From positions 62,001-126,000 of the forward strand of contig NZ_FTRU01000008.1 in assembly GCF_900148495.1 (NCBI RefSeq): a stretch of 64,000 nt of DNA, written 5' to 3'. A program made the translations under genes and the position numbers. Every line of letters begins with the position of its first letter. Positions within the stretch are counted from its first letter, which is position 1. The notes under the pieces were generated by a model. It did no database searches, was not told where the DNA came from, and was given only the letters and a program-made list of their open reading frames with translations. The DNA comes from Negativibacillus massiliensis. GTDB taxonomy: Bacteria > Bacillota > Clostridia > Oscillospirales > Ruminococcaceae. This document shows positions 14,280-21,129 of the stretch, one piece after another.

Positions 14280-14885
14280 ATGGAAAAATTTTTAGCGCTT
14301 TCACAGGAGAAACAGGCAACAATCCGTAATGCGGCGCTTGCCTGTTTCGCAAGACATGGATATGAAAAAACGTCAATCAATGATATTGCGGTAGCGGCAG
14401 GTATCTCAAAGGCGTCTATATTCCAGTATTTTGGAAATAAGCAGACACTTTACCAGTATTTATTTGATTACTGCGCTGCCCAAATGAAGCAAGCCTATAA
14501 CACGAGTGCATTGGAGGAAACTACGGATTTCTTTGACCGTGTATGGGAAGCCAGCGTTATGAAAGTGGAAAACTTAAAAAAGCACCCGCATATTGCGTCG
14601 TTTATTGCAAGTGTGGCAGTGGAACCAACGCCTGAATTGAAAAGTGCCATATTTTCAGAAGCAAATGAAAAATATATCGCATCGCTTGTTCTGCATGAGC
14701 GGGATTATAAAAAATTCAGACACCCGGAGGATGCAGAATTAGTGTTTCAGATGCTTATGATGCTTGCAAAGGGTATGTCCGTTCAGTTGGAAAGTGGAGT
14801 GGATTATGACAGCATGATGAAAGAGTTTCGAAACATCCTAGATATGTTGAAACACAACTTTTACAAGGAGGAATATTTGCCATGA
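14280..14885 (+). CDS. TetR family transcriptional regulator (cargo)
   Basis: A 201-residue regulator. The N-terminal HTH is clear: IRNAALACFARHGYEKTSIN, then DIAVAAGISKASIFQYFGNK, the TetR hallmark. The C-terminal ligand domain is helical. It should repress its own promoter and the downstream ABC genes through the palindromes at 14210-14262 and release on binding an inducer (inference). GAAGGAGC precedes the ATG. It overlaps the ATPase gene by 4 nt. Base use is AT-richer than the ICE backbone. Confidence 0.92.
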   Translation: MEKFLALSQEKQATIRNAALACFARHGYEKTSINDIAVAAGISKASIFQYFGNKQTLYQYLFDYCAAQMKQAYNTSALEETTDFFDRVWEASVMKVENLKKHPHIASFIASVAVEPTPELKSAIFSEANEKYIASLVLHERDYKKFRHPEDAELVFQMLMMLAKGMSVQLESGVDYDSMMKEFRNILDMLKHNFYKEEYLP

Positions 14886-15769
14886 GCAAGCCGGTAATTG
14901 TCCTAAACGAACTTACAAAAAGCTATGGAAAACATCGAGGAATTGAAAACATTAGCTTTACTGTTGAACAAGGCGAGGTTTTCGGCTTTATTGGCCCCAA
15001 TGGAGCAGGAAAATCTACCACAATCCGTACTCTAATGGGCCTGCTGAAACCCTCCAACGGAGGAGCCTCTATCTTTGGGTTAGATTGTAGTCGGGAGCCC
15101 GCCCGTATCGCAAAGGATGTGGGGTATCTTCCCAGCGAAAACTGTTACTACAACAATATGAAAGTAAAAGAAATGCTTTTCTACACAGCAGAACTCTATG
15201 GTGTGAATGCCCACAGCCGGATGGAAGAATTAGCGGAGCGGTTGAATTTAGACTTATCCAGGCGAATTGGCGATTTGTCTTTAGGGAACAAGAAAAAAGT
15301 TGGCATTGTGTCGGCTCTGTTACCCTCTCCGAAGTTGCTGATTATGGACGAGCCTACCAGTGGCCTTGACCCGCTCATCCAGCAGGCTTTCTATGATATT
15401 CTGAAAGAAGAAAACAAACGAGGTGTGACCATTTTTCTGTCCTCCCACGTTTTGAGTGAGGTGCAAAGACTTTGTGACCGTGTAGCCATTCTGCGGGAGG
15501 GGAAGCTGATCAGTGTTCAATCCATGAAGGAACTGCGGGAAAACGGATACAAGAAAATCTCGCTGACAGCAAAAAGCGCCATTCCAGAGGATTTCTTTTC
15601 TGTTCCCGGTACGGCTAATTTAGAGTGGGACAAGAGCAAGACTTCTGTATCCTTTATGTTCAGCGGACCAGTTATGATGATTATGAACCAGCTTCATCGG
15701 CTGGAGCTGGAGGATATTTTAATTGAGGAACCGTCATTGGAAGAAGTATTCCTCCACTACTACGAATAG
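14882..15769 (+). CDS. ABC transporter ATP-binding protein (cargo)
   Basis: A 295-residue ATPase. Walker A GPNGAGKST is at about residues 39-47, the signature is the variant LSLGNKKKVG, and Walker B is LLIMDEPTSGLDP with the switch His in SSHVLSEV. The C-terminal extension is typical of drug- or peptide-export ATPases (BcrA/CcmA-like). With two permeases it probably forms an exporter giving resistance to a toxic compound; the substrate cannot be told. Confidence 0.93.
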   Translation: MSKPVIVLNELTKSYGKHRGIENISFTVEQGEVFGFIGPNGAGKSTTIRTLMGLLKPSNGGASIFGLDCSREPARIAKDVGYLPSENCYYNNMKVKEMLFYTAELYGVNAHSRMEELAERLNLDLSRRIGDLSLGNKKKVGIVSALLPSPKLLIMDEPTSGLDPLIQQAFYDILKEENKRGVTIFLSSHVLSEVQRLCDRVAILREGKLISVQSMKELRENGYKKISLTAKSAIPEDFFSVPGTANLEWDKSKTSVSFMFSGPVMMIMNQLHRLELEDILIEEPSLEEVFLHYYE

Positions 15770-15778
15770 GAGGTCGTT

Positions 15779-16570
15779 ATGTTGATTTTTCGATTTGAAT
15801 GGAAACGAAAACGAAAATATATTCTGATTTGGGCCGCAACTCTTGCGGTCTGTATCTTCTCCATGACGCCAGTGTATTATGGCATGATTGAAACGGTGGA
15901 AACTTTGCCTGTGGAATTTACACAGGGAGGCTTTTTTGAAACGGTTGGTATTTCTCTGGAGCTATTGATGGAGCCACTTGGTATGTACTCGTTCCTCACA
16001 GGCTTTTTTATGGTTGCAGGGGGGATTTTCGGGATGCACTTGGGGCTGTCGTTACATACAGAAGAGTGTACGGGAAATACGGCTGAATACTTATACACAA
16101 AGCCTTGTGGACGGAAACAGATTTATATGGGAAAGCTGCTATGTGCGCTTGCCGGAATATGTGTAACAGGGATTTTTTATCTGGCGACTTCATTTCTAAC
16201 GATGACTCTGTTCCGTTTCGGATTTCCCATCGGGGAATTTTTCTTGGTGGCAGGTTCGTTTATTCTCATCTCCCTCTTTTTTGCACTATTGGGACTGATG
16301 GTTGGAATATTTCACCCCAATAATCGTTCCCCACTTCTGACAGCCGGATTGGTTGTGTTTGTGGAATATTGTATCACTTCTTTTTCGAGGACTGTCAATA
16401 TCCGGGCAATCGGCTTTTTATCGCCGTTTTCTTTTTTCAGTCCAGCGGAAATCCACAATGCTGGAACTTATTCATGGGACTATATGCTCTGGTATCTGCT
16501 CCTGCTGTTTGGGTTTGCGCTGCTGGCATACTGGAAAATCTTGAAGCGGGATATTGCGTTGGCTGTGTAA
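15779..16570 (+). CDS. ABC transporter permease (cargo, first)
   Basis: A 263-residue integral membrane protein with about six hydrophobic segments. It starts MLIFRFEWKRKRKYILIW. The ECTGNTAEYLYTKPCGRKQIY segment between segments 2 and 3 is the conserved cytoplasmic coupling region of ABC-2-type permeases. GGAGGTCGTT precedes the ATG, 9 nt after the ATPase stop. It is a paralogue of the next gene. Confidence 0.9.
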   Translation: MLIFRFEWKRKRKYILIWAATLAVCIFSMTPVYYGMIETVETLPVEFTQGGFFETVGISLELLMEPLGMYSFLTGFFMVAGGIFGMHLGLSLHTEECTGNTAEYLYTKPCGRKQIYMGKLLCALAGICVTGIFYLATSFLTMTLFRFGFPIGEFFLVAGSFILISLFFALLGLMVGIFHPNNRSPLLTAGLVVFVEYCITSFSRTVNIRAIGFLSPFSFFSPAEIHNAGTYSWDYMLWYLLLLFGFALLAYWKILKRDIALAV

Positions 16571-16582
16571 AGGAGGAAACGA

Positions 16583-17368
16583 ATGAAGGCGTTAGTGAAA
16601 AACGAGCTGCGCTTAACAAGAAAACTACTGCTGATCTGGATGGGAATTGTCTTGATTTTGTGTGGCTTCGCTTACTTTGAGTATTTGTCACTAAAGGAAA
16701 GCCTCAATGAGCTGACAGGGCTAATATCGAATTTTCCGAAAATTCTGAAAGCTATGTTTGGTGTGAGCGGTGATCTGACTTCTGCTTTGGGCTGGTATGG
16801 CTGTATGTATTATTGGGTCACGATGCTAACCAACAGCTATGCGGTCTATCTCGGTGTTTCGTGTGTAGCGAAAGAACAGGCGCAGGGAACGGCAGAATAT
16901 CTATTTACAAAACCAGTGGGTCGCAACAAGGTTGTCTGTGCCAAAGCAGTTGCCTGTGTATGTAATTTGCTTGCACTTGCGGTATTCAGCGGGTTATGTA
17001 ATTATTTTACCGCCATTTTACCGCTAGGCGGTTTAGAGCAAAGAAACGCTGCTTTTACCACCACATTGGGCCTGTTTTTGACAGGGTTGACTTTGTTTGC
17101 AATCACGCTTCTGGCCTCCAGCCTGACGAGAACCTATAAAGGGGCTGTTCGGATAGGCGCGGGAATATTATTGCTCTTTTATGGCATCAGCATCACCGCC
17201 GAATATCTTGAAGCTCCAATGCTGTACTGCTTAACGCCATTAAAATTCTTCGATGTTTACACAGTGGCAATAAGTGGAATACAGTTTTCGTTCTTCCTAT
17301 TGGCTATGATAATTGCGATTGGTTCTGTTATCACAGCTCAAAAAGTTTGGACGCTCAGGGAAATTTGA
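16583..17368 (+). CDS. ABC transporter permease (cargo, second)
   Basis: A 261-residue ABC-2-type permease with about six membrane segments. The coupling region EQAQGTAEYLFTKPVGRNK parallels ECTGNTAEYLYTKPCGRK of the preceding permease, showing ancient duplication. AAGGAGGAAACG precedes the ATG. Together with the ATPase and TetR regulator it forms one cargo operon. Confidence 0.9.
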   Translation: MKALVKNELRLTRKLLLIWMGIVLILCGFAYFEYLSLKESLNELTGLISNFPKILKAMFGVSGDLTSALGWYGCMYYWVTMLTNSYAVYLGVSCVAKEQAQGTAEYLFTKPVGRNKVVCAKAVACVCNLLALAVFSGLCNYFTAILPLGGLEQRNAAFTTTLGLFLTGLTLFAITLLASSLTRTYKGAVRIGAGILLLFYGISITAEYLEAPMLYCLTPLKFFDVYTVAISGIQFSFFLLAMIIAIGSVITAQKVWTLREI

Positions 17369-17369
17369 A

Positions 17370-17567
17370 ATGAACGATATGGATAGCTTCGAGTGGCTGC
17401 TATGTCCTGTCTGTAACAGTAAAACTCGTATCAAGCTGCGGTTAGATACTGAGCTGAAAAACTTTCCTTTGTTTTGTCCTAAATGCAAACAAGAAACTTT
17501 AATCAGCGTAGAAAAATTTAAGATTTTAGTTATCACAGAGCCAGACGCACAGACGCAGAGCCGATAA
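17370..17567 (+). CDS. Cysteine-rich KTR domain protein
   Basis: A 65-residue zinc-ribbon protein: CPVCNSKTRIKLR, then FCPKCKQETLISVEKFKI, giving two CxxC knuckles. KTR proteins of this size are common hitchhikers in Firmicutes conjugative elements; the function is not known. It starts 1 nt after the permease stop and is probably cotranscribed. The stop codon lies in the 5' arm of a strong terminator. Confidence 0.85.
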   Translation: MNDMDSFEWLLCPVCNSKTRIKLRLDTELKNFPLFCPKCKQETLISVEKFKILVITEPDAQTQSR

Positions 17568-17604
17568 CCCGTTAGCCCTCAGGCGCGGATTATCGGCTCT
17601 TTTG
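17557..17604 (+). terminator. Terminator of the cargo operon
   Basis: AGAGCCGATAA (17557-17567) and TTATCGGCTCT (17590-17600) form a perfect 11-bp stem followed by TTTG. The 5' arm overlaps the last codons of the KTR gene. Confidence 0.85.
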
Positions 17605-17809
17605 TTTTCGGCGGCTGTCAATTAAAGCCGCCGCGTTATACGACGACTTTATGAGGAACACGGCGGTTTCCGAGGAGGGATCGTCGTGTTCATTTTGCTT
17701 TTTCATAGTACGCATGATCTTCACCAGCTAAAAAAAGCGTAGCTCCCCCTCCGGGCAAGTCCGGCATTGGACGCGAAATTTGCCAGTACATTAAGAATAA
17801 TGTCATTTC

Positions 17810-17848
17810 ACGCGCTTGTGTGGCATCACGCCATGCGAGCGCGTTTTT
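17810..17848 (+). terminator. Rho-independent terminator
   Basis: ACGCGCTTGTGTGGC and GCCATGCGAGCGCGT pair with small interruptions around a 5-nt loop, followed by TTTTTC. Confidence 0.7.
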
Positions 17849-17861
17849 CTATACCCACCTT

Positions 17862-17876
17862 GGGACAAGTTGTCCC
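17862..17876. repeat. Dispersed GGGACA/TGTCCC palindrome
   Basis: GGGACAA-G-TTGTCCC with flanks CTT and GAGGTAGGC. It is the first copy after the cargo cassette, which itself contains none. Confidence 0.88.
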
Positions 17877-17920
17877 GAGGTAGGCAGGGGCGGCCCCGGC
17901 TGCCGATCCCCGCCATCCCC

Positions 17921-17956
17921 CGTTCAGATCGTCCACCCACAACAAAAATCTGAACG
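17921..17956 (+). promoter_or_regulatory. Hairpin adjoining the ribosome binding site of the sigma-like gene
   Basis: CGTTCAGAT (17921-17929) and ATCTGAACG (17948-17956) form a perfect 9-bp stem. Its last G is the first G of the GGAGG ribosome site (17956-17960). The hairpin could modulate translation of the downstream gene. Confidence 0.5.
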
Positions 17957-17968
17957 GAGGAAAATATA

Positions 17969-18388
17969 ATGACTACTATCAATCTGAAGGACTTTTACTC
18001 TTGGCACACCCATGATGAATATATCGAAGTTTCCGATGAAGTGGCCGCCGAGCTGCGGGCCGACAAGCTGTATGAGGCTGCCTACCAGCGGCGGATAATC
18101 CGCAATAAGGCACAGTATTCCCTCGACTGTGATGATGGGATCGAATACTCTGCCTGCCTTTCCGAGCCGACCCCGCAGGAGCTGCTGGAGCGCATGGAGC
18201 GTTTCTGCGATCTGTGGAACGCGCTGAACACTTTGCCCGAAACGCAGGGGCTTCGCATTGATGCCTGTATCATTGAAGGCAAGAGCATGACTGAGGTTGC
18301 CGAGGCCGATGGCGTAAGCGTGGCCGCCGTACATAAATCTATCCAGCAGGGTTTGAAGTCCATGAAAAAATATTTGCAAAATGTTTGA
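17969..18388 (+). CDS. Sigma-70 region 4-like regulatory protein
   Basis: A 139-residue protein. The C-terminal part LPETQGLRIDACIIEGKSMT, then EVAEADGVSVAAVHKSIQQG, is a sigma-factor region-4 helix-turn-helix; the N-terminal part recalls small sigma-like proteins of Tn916-type elements. It probably regulates excision or transfer genes (inference from the family's position in such elements). AACGGAGGAAAATATA precedes the ATG. Confidence 0.82.
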   Translation: MTTINLKDFYSWHTHDEYIEVSDEVAAELRADKLYEAAYQRRIIRNKAQYSLDCDDGIEYSACLSEPTPQELLERMERFCDLWNALNTLPETQGLRIDACIIEGKSMTEVAEADGVSVAAVHKSIQQGLKSMKKYLQNV

Positions 18389-18712
18389 TGTAGGGGGTTA
18401 AAAAACATCTTCCAAATGTCCTTGGTATATGAGAGGAGTTGATCCTCTCCACAACTGAATAGCGGCGGCTCCGGGCATAGTGCGAGGAGCCGGGCGGCGG
18501 GTGCGCCAGGACTTCTCCAACACGGAGGACGAGCGATCCACACCAACGCCGCAAGTGGGGACTTGCCACCCCACGGCCACGATCCGCGAGTGGACAGGCT
18601 GGCAGCCTGTCCCCCGGAGCTGCCGCACCACCCCAGCAAGGAGCGTCGCGCCGAGTATAGCTGTCTTATGACGGGCCAAGAAAATGAGCGCGGCGCTCCT
18701 TATTCTAACTTC

Positions 18713-18727
18713 GAGACAAATTGTCCC
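18713..18727. repeat. Dispersed palindrome, degenerate copy
   Basis: GAGACA-AAT-TGTCCC: the left arm has one change (G to A) not matched on the right. The flanks TTC and AATG still resemble the family. It lies between the candidate RNA core and its terminator. Confidence 0.65.
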
Positions 18728-18742
18728 AATGTGGAGAAAGGC

Positions 18743-18777
18743 AAAAGGGCGACACCCAATCGCGGGTGCCGCCTTTT
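18743..18777 (+). terminator. Terminator-like hairpin
   Basis: AAAAGG and CACCC pair with GGGTG and CCTTTT across a small internal loop. The T-run is four bases. It ends the non-coding stretch before tnpW. Confidence 0.6.
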
Positions 18778-18840
18778 CGTGTTTCCCCAACAGACAACGG
18801 GGATCAATCAGTTCTACGCCATTTGTGAAGGAGGTCATCT

Positions 18841-19059
18841 ATGGAGCGCACAAGAGAATTAACCACTTTCGCCATTGACGGTTATCAAATATCCGCTACC
18901 TTTGCCGATAGCAGAAACACAACGGCCCTCGGCCATGTGAAACAGATTTTGCTATCCTCTTTTGCCAACAATGCCGCCAAGCATACCCACGGCGACATCC
19001 TTGCAATCCACCCCAATCGGAGCGATAATAATAGTGGGGGTAGCCCCTATGTACCTTGA
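18841..19059 (+). CDS. tnpW: TnpW family protein
   Basis: A 72-residue protein: TTFAIDGYQISATFADSRN, then GHVKQILLSSFANN, the TnpW pattern of a short domain encoded next to TnpX-type recombinases in clostridial elements. The exact role is not established. GAAGGAGGTCATCT precedes the ATG. The recombinase gene follows after 72 nt. Confidence 0.8.
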   Translation: MERTRELTTFAIDGYQISATFADSRNTTALGHVKQILLSSFANNAAKHTHGDILAIHPNRSDNNSGGSPYVP

Positions 19060-19131
19060 AAAGTTCATATCTCCCGCGTATTGATTCGCTCTTTTGGTTT
19101 GCCCTTATGACAAATGAAAGGACGGATCAAT

Positions 19132-20754
19132 ATGGAAAATAACATTCTTATCGGAACTCGCGTTGACTGTTTGTATAGAGTGTCCACCGACAAGCAAGTG
19201 GACTATGACGATAAAAGCCAAGCCGACATCCCCATGCAGCGCAGAGAGTGCCACCGCTTCTGTGAAAAGATGGGCTGGACGATTGTTCACGAAGAACAGG
19301 AGGACGGCGTATCCGGCCACAAGGTACGGGCCGAAAACCGCGACAAACTCCAAATCATCAAAGAACGGGCCAAGCAGGGCAAGTTCGATATTCTGCTGGT
19401 GTTCATGTTTGACCGCATCGGGCGTATCGCTGACGAAACGCCCTTTGTGGTGGAATGGTTTGTCAAGAACGGCATCCGGGTATGGAGTACCCAAGAGGGT
19501 GAGCAGCGTTTTGATACCCACACCGACAAACTCACCAACTATATCCGCTTCTGGCAAGCTGACGGTGAAAGCGAAAAGACTTCTATCCGCACAAAAACCG
19601 CCCTCGGCCAGCTTGTCGAGGACGGCGGTTTCAAAGGCGGGCTTGCTCCCTACGGCTACGATCTCGTAAAAAGTGGCCGCTTCAACAAGCGAAAGCATGA
19701 GGTTTATGAGCTGGTTGTAAACGAGGCCGAGGCCGCTGTGGTGCGGATTATCTTTGACAAGTATGTGCATGAGGGCTACGGAGCCCAGCGGATCGCCACC
19801 TATCTGAATAAGCTCGGGTATCGGGCAAGGTCGGGTAAGATGTGGCACCACGCCAGCATCCGGGGTATCATCTGCAACCTCACCTATACCGGCGTACTCC
19901 GCAGCGGCGATAGCCGATCCCAAGTGCTGCTGCACTTGCAGATTATCCCGCCGGAACTCTTTGAGGCCGCACAGCATATCCGCACTTCCCGTGCCAATTC
20001 TGCCGAACAGGAGCGCCGTGTTCCTCTCAACACCCGAGGCCAGTCCCTGCTGGCCGGGAATGTGTTTTGTGGTCATTGTGGCTCCCGGCTCTCACTCACC
20101 ACAAACGGCAAGGCTTATCCCTGCAAGGACGATCCAAACCGCATTGTAAAGCGTGTACGGTATATCTGCTACGGCAAAACCCGCAAGCAAACGGAATGTG
20201 ACGGTCAGACCGGGTACACGGCACATACCCTTGACGGCATCATTGATAAGGTGGTGCGACAGATCTTTGAGCGTATGAAAGCTGTCCCCAAAAGTGAGAT
20301 CGTCAATATCCGATACAAAGAAAAGATGGAGGAACGGAAAGCGCTGCTCCGCAGCATCCGGGCCGAACATACAAAAGTATCTGCCGAGCTGAATATGCTG
20401 AAGGCCGAGGTCATTAAATCCCTGCGCGGCGAAAGTGCTTTTTCGCAGGACTTGCTCGGCTCTCTGATTTCTGACTGTGAGACAAAATGTCTCGAAGTTC
20501 AGCAGCAGCTTGAGGCGGCGCAACTGGCCTATGACGAAGGACAGGCTGTGCTGGAACACTTGAACGCCCAATACGATGACATTATCTCTTGGGCTGATAT
20601 GTACGACACCGCCAGCATGGAGGCAAAGAAAATGATCGTCAACTGCCTTATCAAGCGGGTGGAGGTCTACCGGGACTACAAGTTGCATATCGACTTTAAC
20701 ATTGACTTTGAGCAGTTCAGCATGGGCATGGACATCGTTGCCATCGCTGCATAA
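19132..20754 (+). CDS. Large serine recombinase (TnpX/TndX-like)
   Basis: Catalyses excision and integration of the element. The N-terminal resolvase domain has the catalytic Ser in LYRVSTDKQ and the Arg pair in FMFDRIGRIADE. The recombinase domain (FKGGLAPYGY, then GYGAQRIATYLNKLGY), a zinc ribbon (CGHCGSRL through the later Cys) and a C-terminal coiled coil follow, 540 aa in all. I chose ATG 19132 because GAAAGGACGG precedes it; ATG 19114 overlaps that site. The gene contains a variant palindrome copy at 20,479. Confidence 0.93.
   Translation: MENNILIGTRVDCLYRVSTDKQVDYDDKSQADIPMQRRECHRFCEKMGWTIVHEEQEDGVSGHKVRAENRDKLQIIKERAKQGKFDILLVFMFDRIGRIADETPFVVEWFVKNGIRVWSTQEGEQRFDTHTDKLTNYIRFWQADGESEKTSIRTKTALGQLVEDGGFKGGLAPYGYDLVKSGRFNKRKHEVYELVVNEAEAAVVRIIFDKYVHEGYGAQRIATYLNKLGYRARSGKMWHHASIRGIICNLTYTGVLRSGDSRSQVLLHLQIIPPELFEAAQHIRTSRANSAEQERRVPLNTRGQSLLAGNVFCGHCGSRLSLTTNGKAYPCKDDPNRIVKRVRYICYGKTRKQTECDGQTGYTAHTLDGIIDKVVRQIFERMKAVPKSEIVNIRYKEKMEERKALLRSIRAEHTKVSAELNMLKAEVIKSLRGESAFSQDLLGSLISDCETKCLEVQQQLEAAQLAYDEGQAVLEHLNAQYDDIISWADMYDTASMEAKKMIVNCLIKRVEVYRDYKLHIDFNIDFEQFSMGMDIVAIAA
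20479..20493. repeat. Dispersed palindrome, compensated variant
   Basis: GAGACA-AAA-TGTCTC followed by GAAGT. Both arms changed together relative to GGGACA/TGTCCC, so the palindrome is kept. It lies in the coiled-coil region of the recombinase and encodes CETKCLE. Confidence 0.7.
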
Positions 20755-20757
20755 AGC

Positions 20758-20788
20758 AAAAACCCCACTTCCGAAGAAGTGAGGTTTT
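20758..20788. terminator. Bidirectional terminator between recombinase and tRNA-Ala
   Basis: AACCCCACTTC and GAAGTGAGGTT pair with one mismatch around CGAA (UUCG on the minus strand). The T-run is better on the minus strand, so it may be the original terminator of tRNA-Ala; it can also end the recombinase transcript. Confidence 0.75.
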
Positions 20789-20808
20789 CGTTCACAATCT
20801 CTTGGTGA

Positions 20809-20884
<76 letters not shown>

Positions 20885-20949
20885 AGATAAGAGAGATTGT
20901 GATGTTTAATTTTTATGTTCCCTGTACGGGGGTTGTTTACCGCTTCAAC

Positions 20950-20975
20950 CGGGCTCCCAACTGCGCTATGCCCCC
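20950..20975 (-). pseudogene. 5' half-tRNA fossil
   Basis: On the minus strand GGGGGCATAGCGCAGTTGGG begins exactly like a tRNA (acceptor strand, position-8 T, D-arm), closely matching the neighbouring tRNA-Ala 5' half. After GAGC the match is lost: no anticodon or T-arm follows. It lies just behind the promoter, ahead of the intact tRNA gene. Confidence 0.6.
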
Positions 20976-20994
20976 ATCTGAAATTTACTTTTTC

Positions 20995-21023
20995 ATTATA
21001 TCGGCGTGCAATAAATTTGTCAA
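20995..21023 (-). promoter_or_regulatory. Consensus promoter for tRNA-Ala
   Basis: On the minus strand TTGACA (21018-21023), 17-bp spacer, TATAAT (20995-21000): a perfect match to the housekeeping consensus. Transcription would pass through the half-tRNA into tRNA-Ala. Confidence 0.88.
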
Positions 21024-21062
21024 GAGAATTTGTCCGGCGCAAAATCCCTGCCTTTCTTTCGT

Positions 21063-21091
21063 TTGAGTTTGACAGGATTTTGTGCTATACT
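21063..21091 (+). promoter_or_regulatory. Promoter for the FkbM-type methyltransferase gene
   Basis: TTGAGT (21063-21068), 17-bp spacer, TATACT (21086-21091), about 40 nt before the ATG. Confidence 0.7.
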
Positions 21092-21129
21092 TTTAAAAAG
21101 AAATCAAGAAAAGGGAGAAAGATCAAGTT

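Larger units (their letters stand above)
17605..17968 (+). other. Non-coding region with several hairpins before the sigma-like gene
   Basis: No convincing gene. It holds CGGCGGCT/AGCCGCCG (17609-17633), ACGACGA/TCGTCGT (17640-17687), a terminator-like hairpin with T-run (17810-17848), a dispersed palindrome (17862-17876) and a hairpin touching the next ribosome site (17921-17956). It probably carries the promoter and control region of the right-end module, but I see no clear promoter. Confidence 0.6.
18431..18777 (+). ncRNA. Candidate structured non-coding RNA
   Basis: A 450-nt gap without a gene contains extensive pairing: GAGAGGA/TCCTCTC (18431-18449); a long-range 14-bp helix GCGGCGGCTCCGGG (18462-18475) with CCCGGAGCTGCCGC (18613-18626), one G-U only; inside it GCAAGT/ACTTGC (18551-18566) and GACAGGCT/AGCCTGTC (18593-18611). 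A terminator-like hairpin ends the stretch (18743-18777). No ORF with a credible start fits. I recognise no known RNA family. Confidence 0.5.
1..20758. mobile_element. Integrative and conjugative element, right portion (Tn1549-like, serine recombinase)
   Basis: This stretch carries the coupling protein, T4SS subunits, relaxosome proteins, relaxase, cargo and a TnpX-type serine recombinase with TnpW, in one collinear block that is clearly GC-richer than the chromosome after 21,000. The gene order VirD4, Maff2, VirB6, PrgI, VirB4, NlpC/P60, DUF4315, DUF4366 is typical of Tn1549-like elements. The left end lies outside the window. The right end must lie between the recombinase stop (20,754) and tRNA-Ala (20,809). 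No attachment core can be named without the other end. Confidence 0.9.

Noticed and set aside
17651-17710. A 20-codon ORF starting at ATG 17651.
   Set aside because: It lacks a ribosome site, and its sequence overlaps hairpin arms; no family resemblance.
18480-18500. GTGCG-like start in the candidate RNA could be the 5' end of a group II intron.
   Set aside because: No domain V hairpin, no reverse transcriptase ORF, and the stretch is too short.
19114-19131. ATG 19114 as recombinase start.
   Set aside because: GAAAGGACGG within it is the ribosome site for ATG 19132, after which the resolvase domain begins at normal distance.
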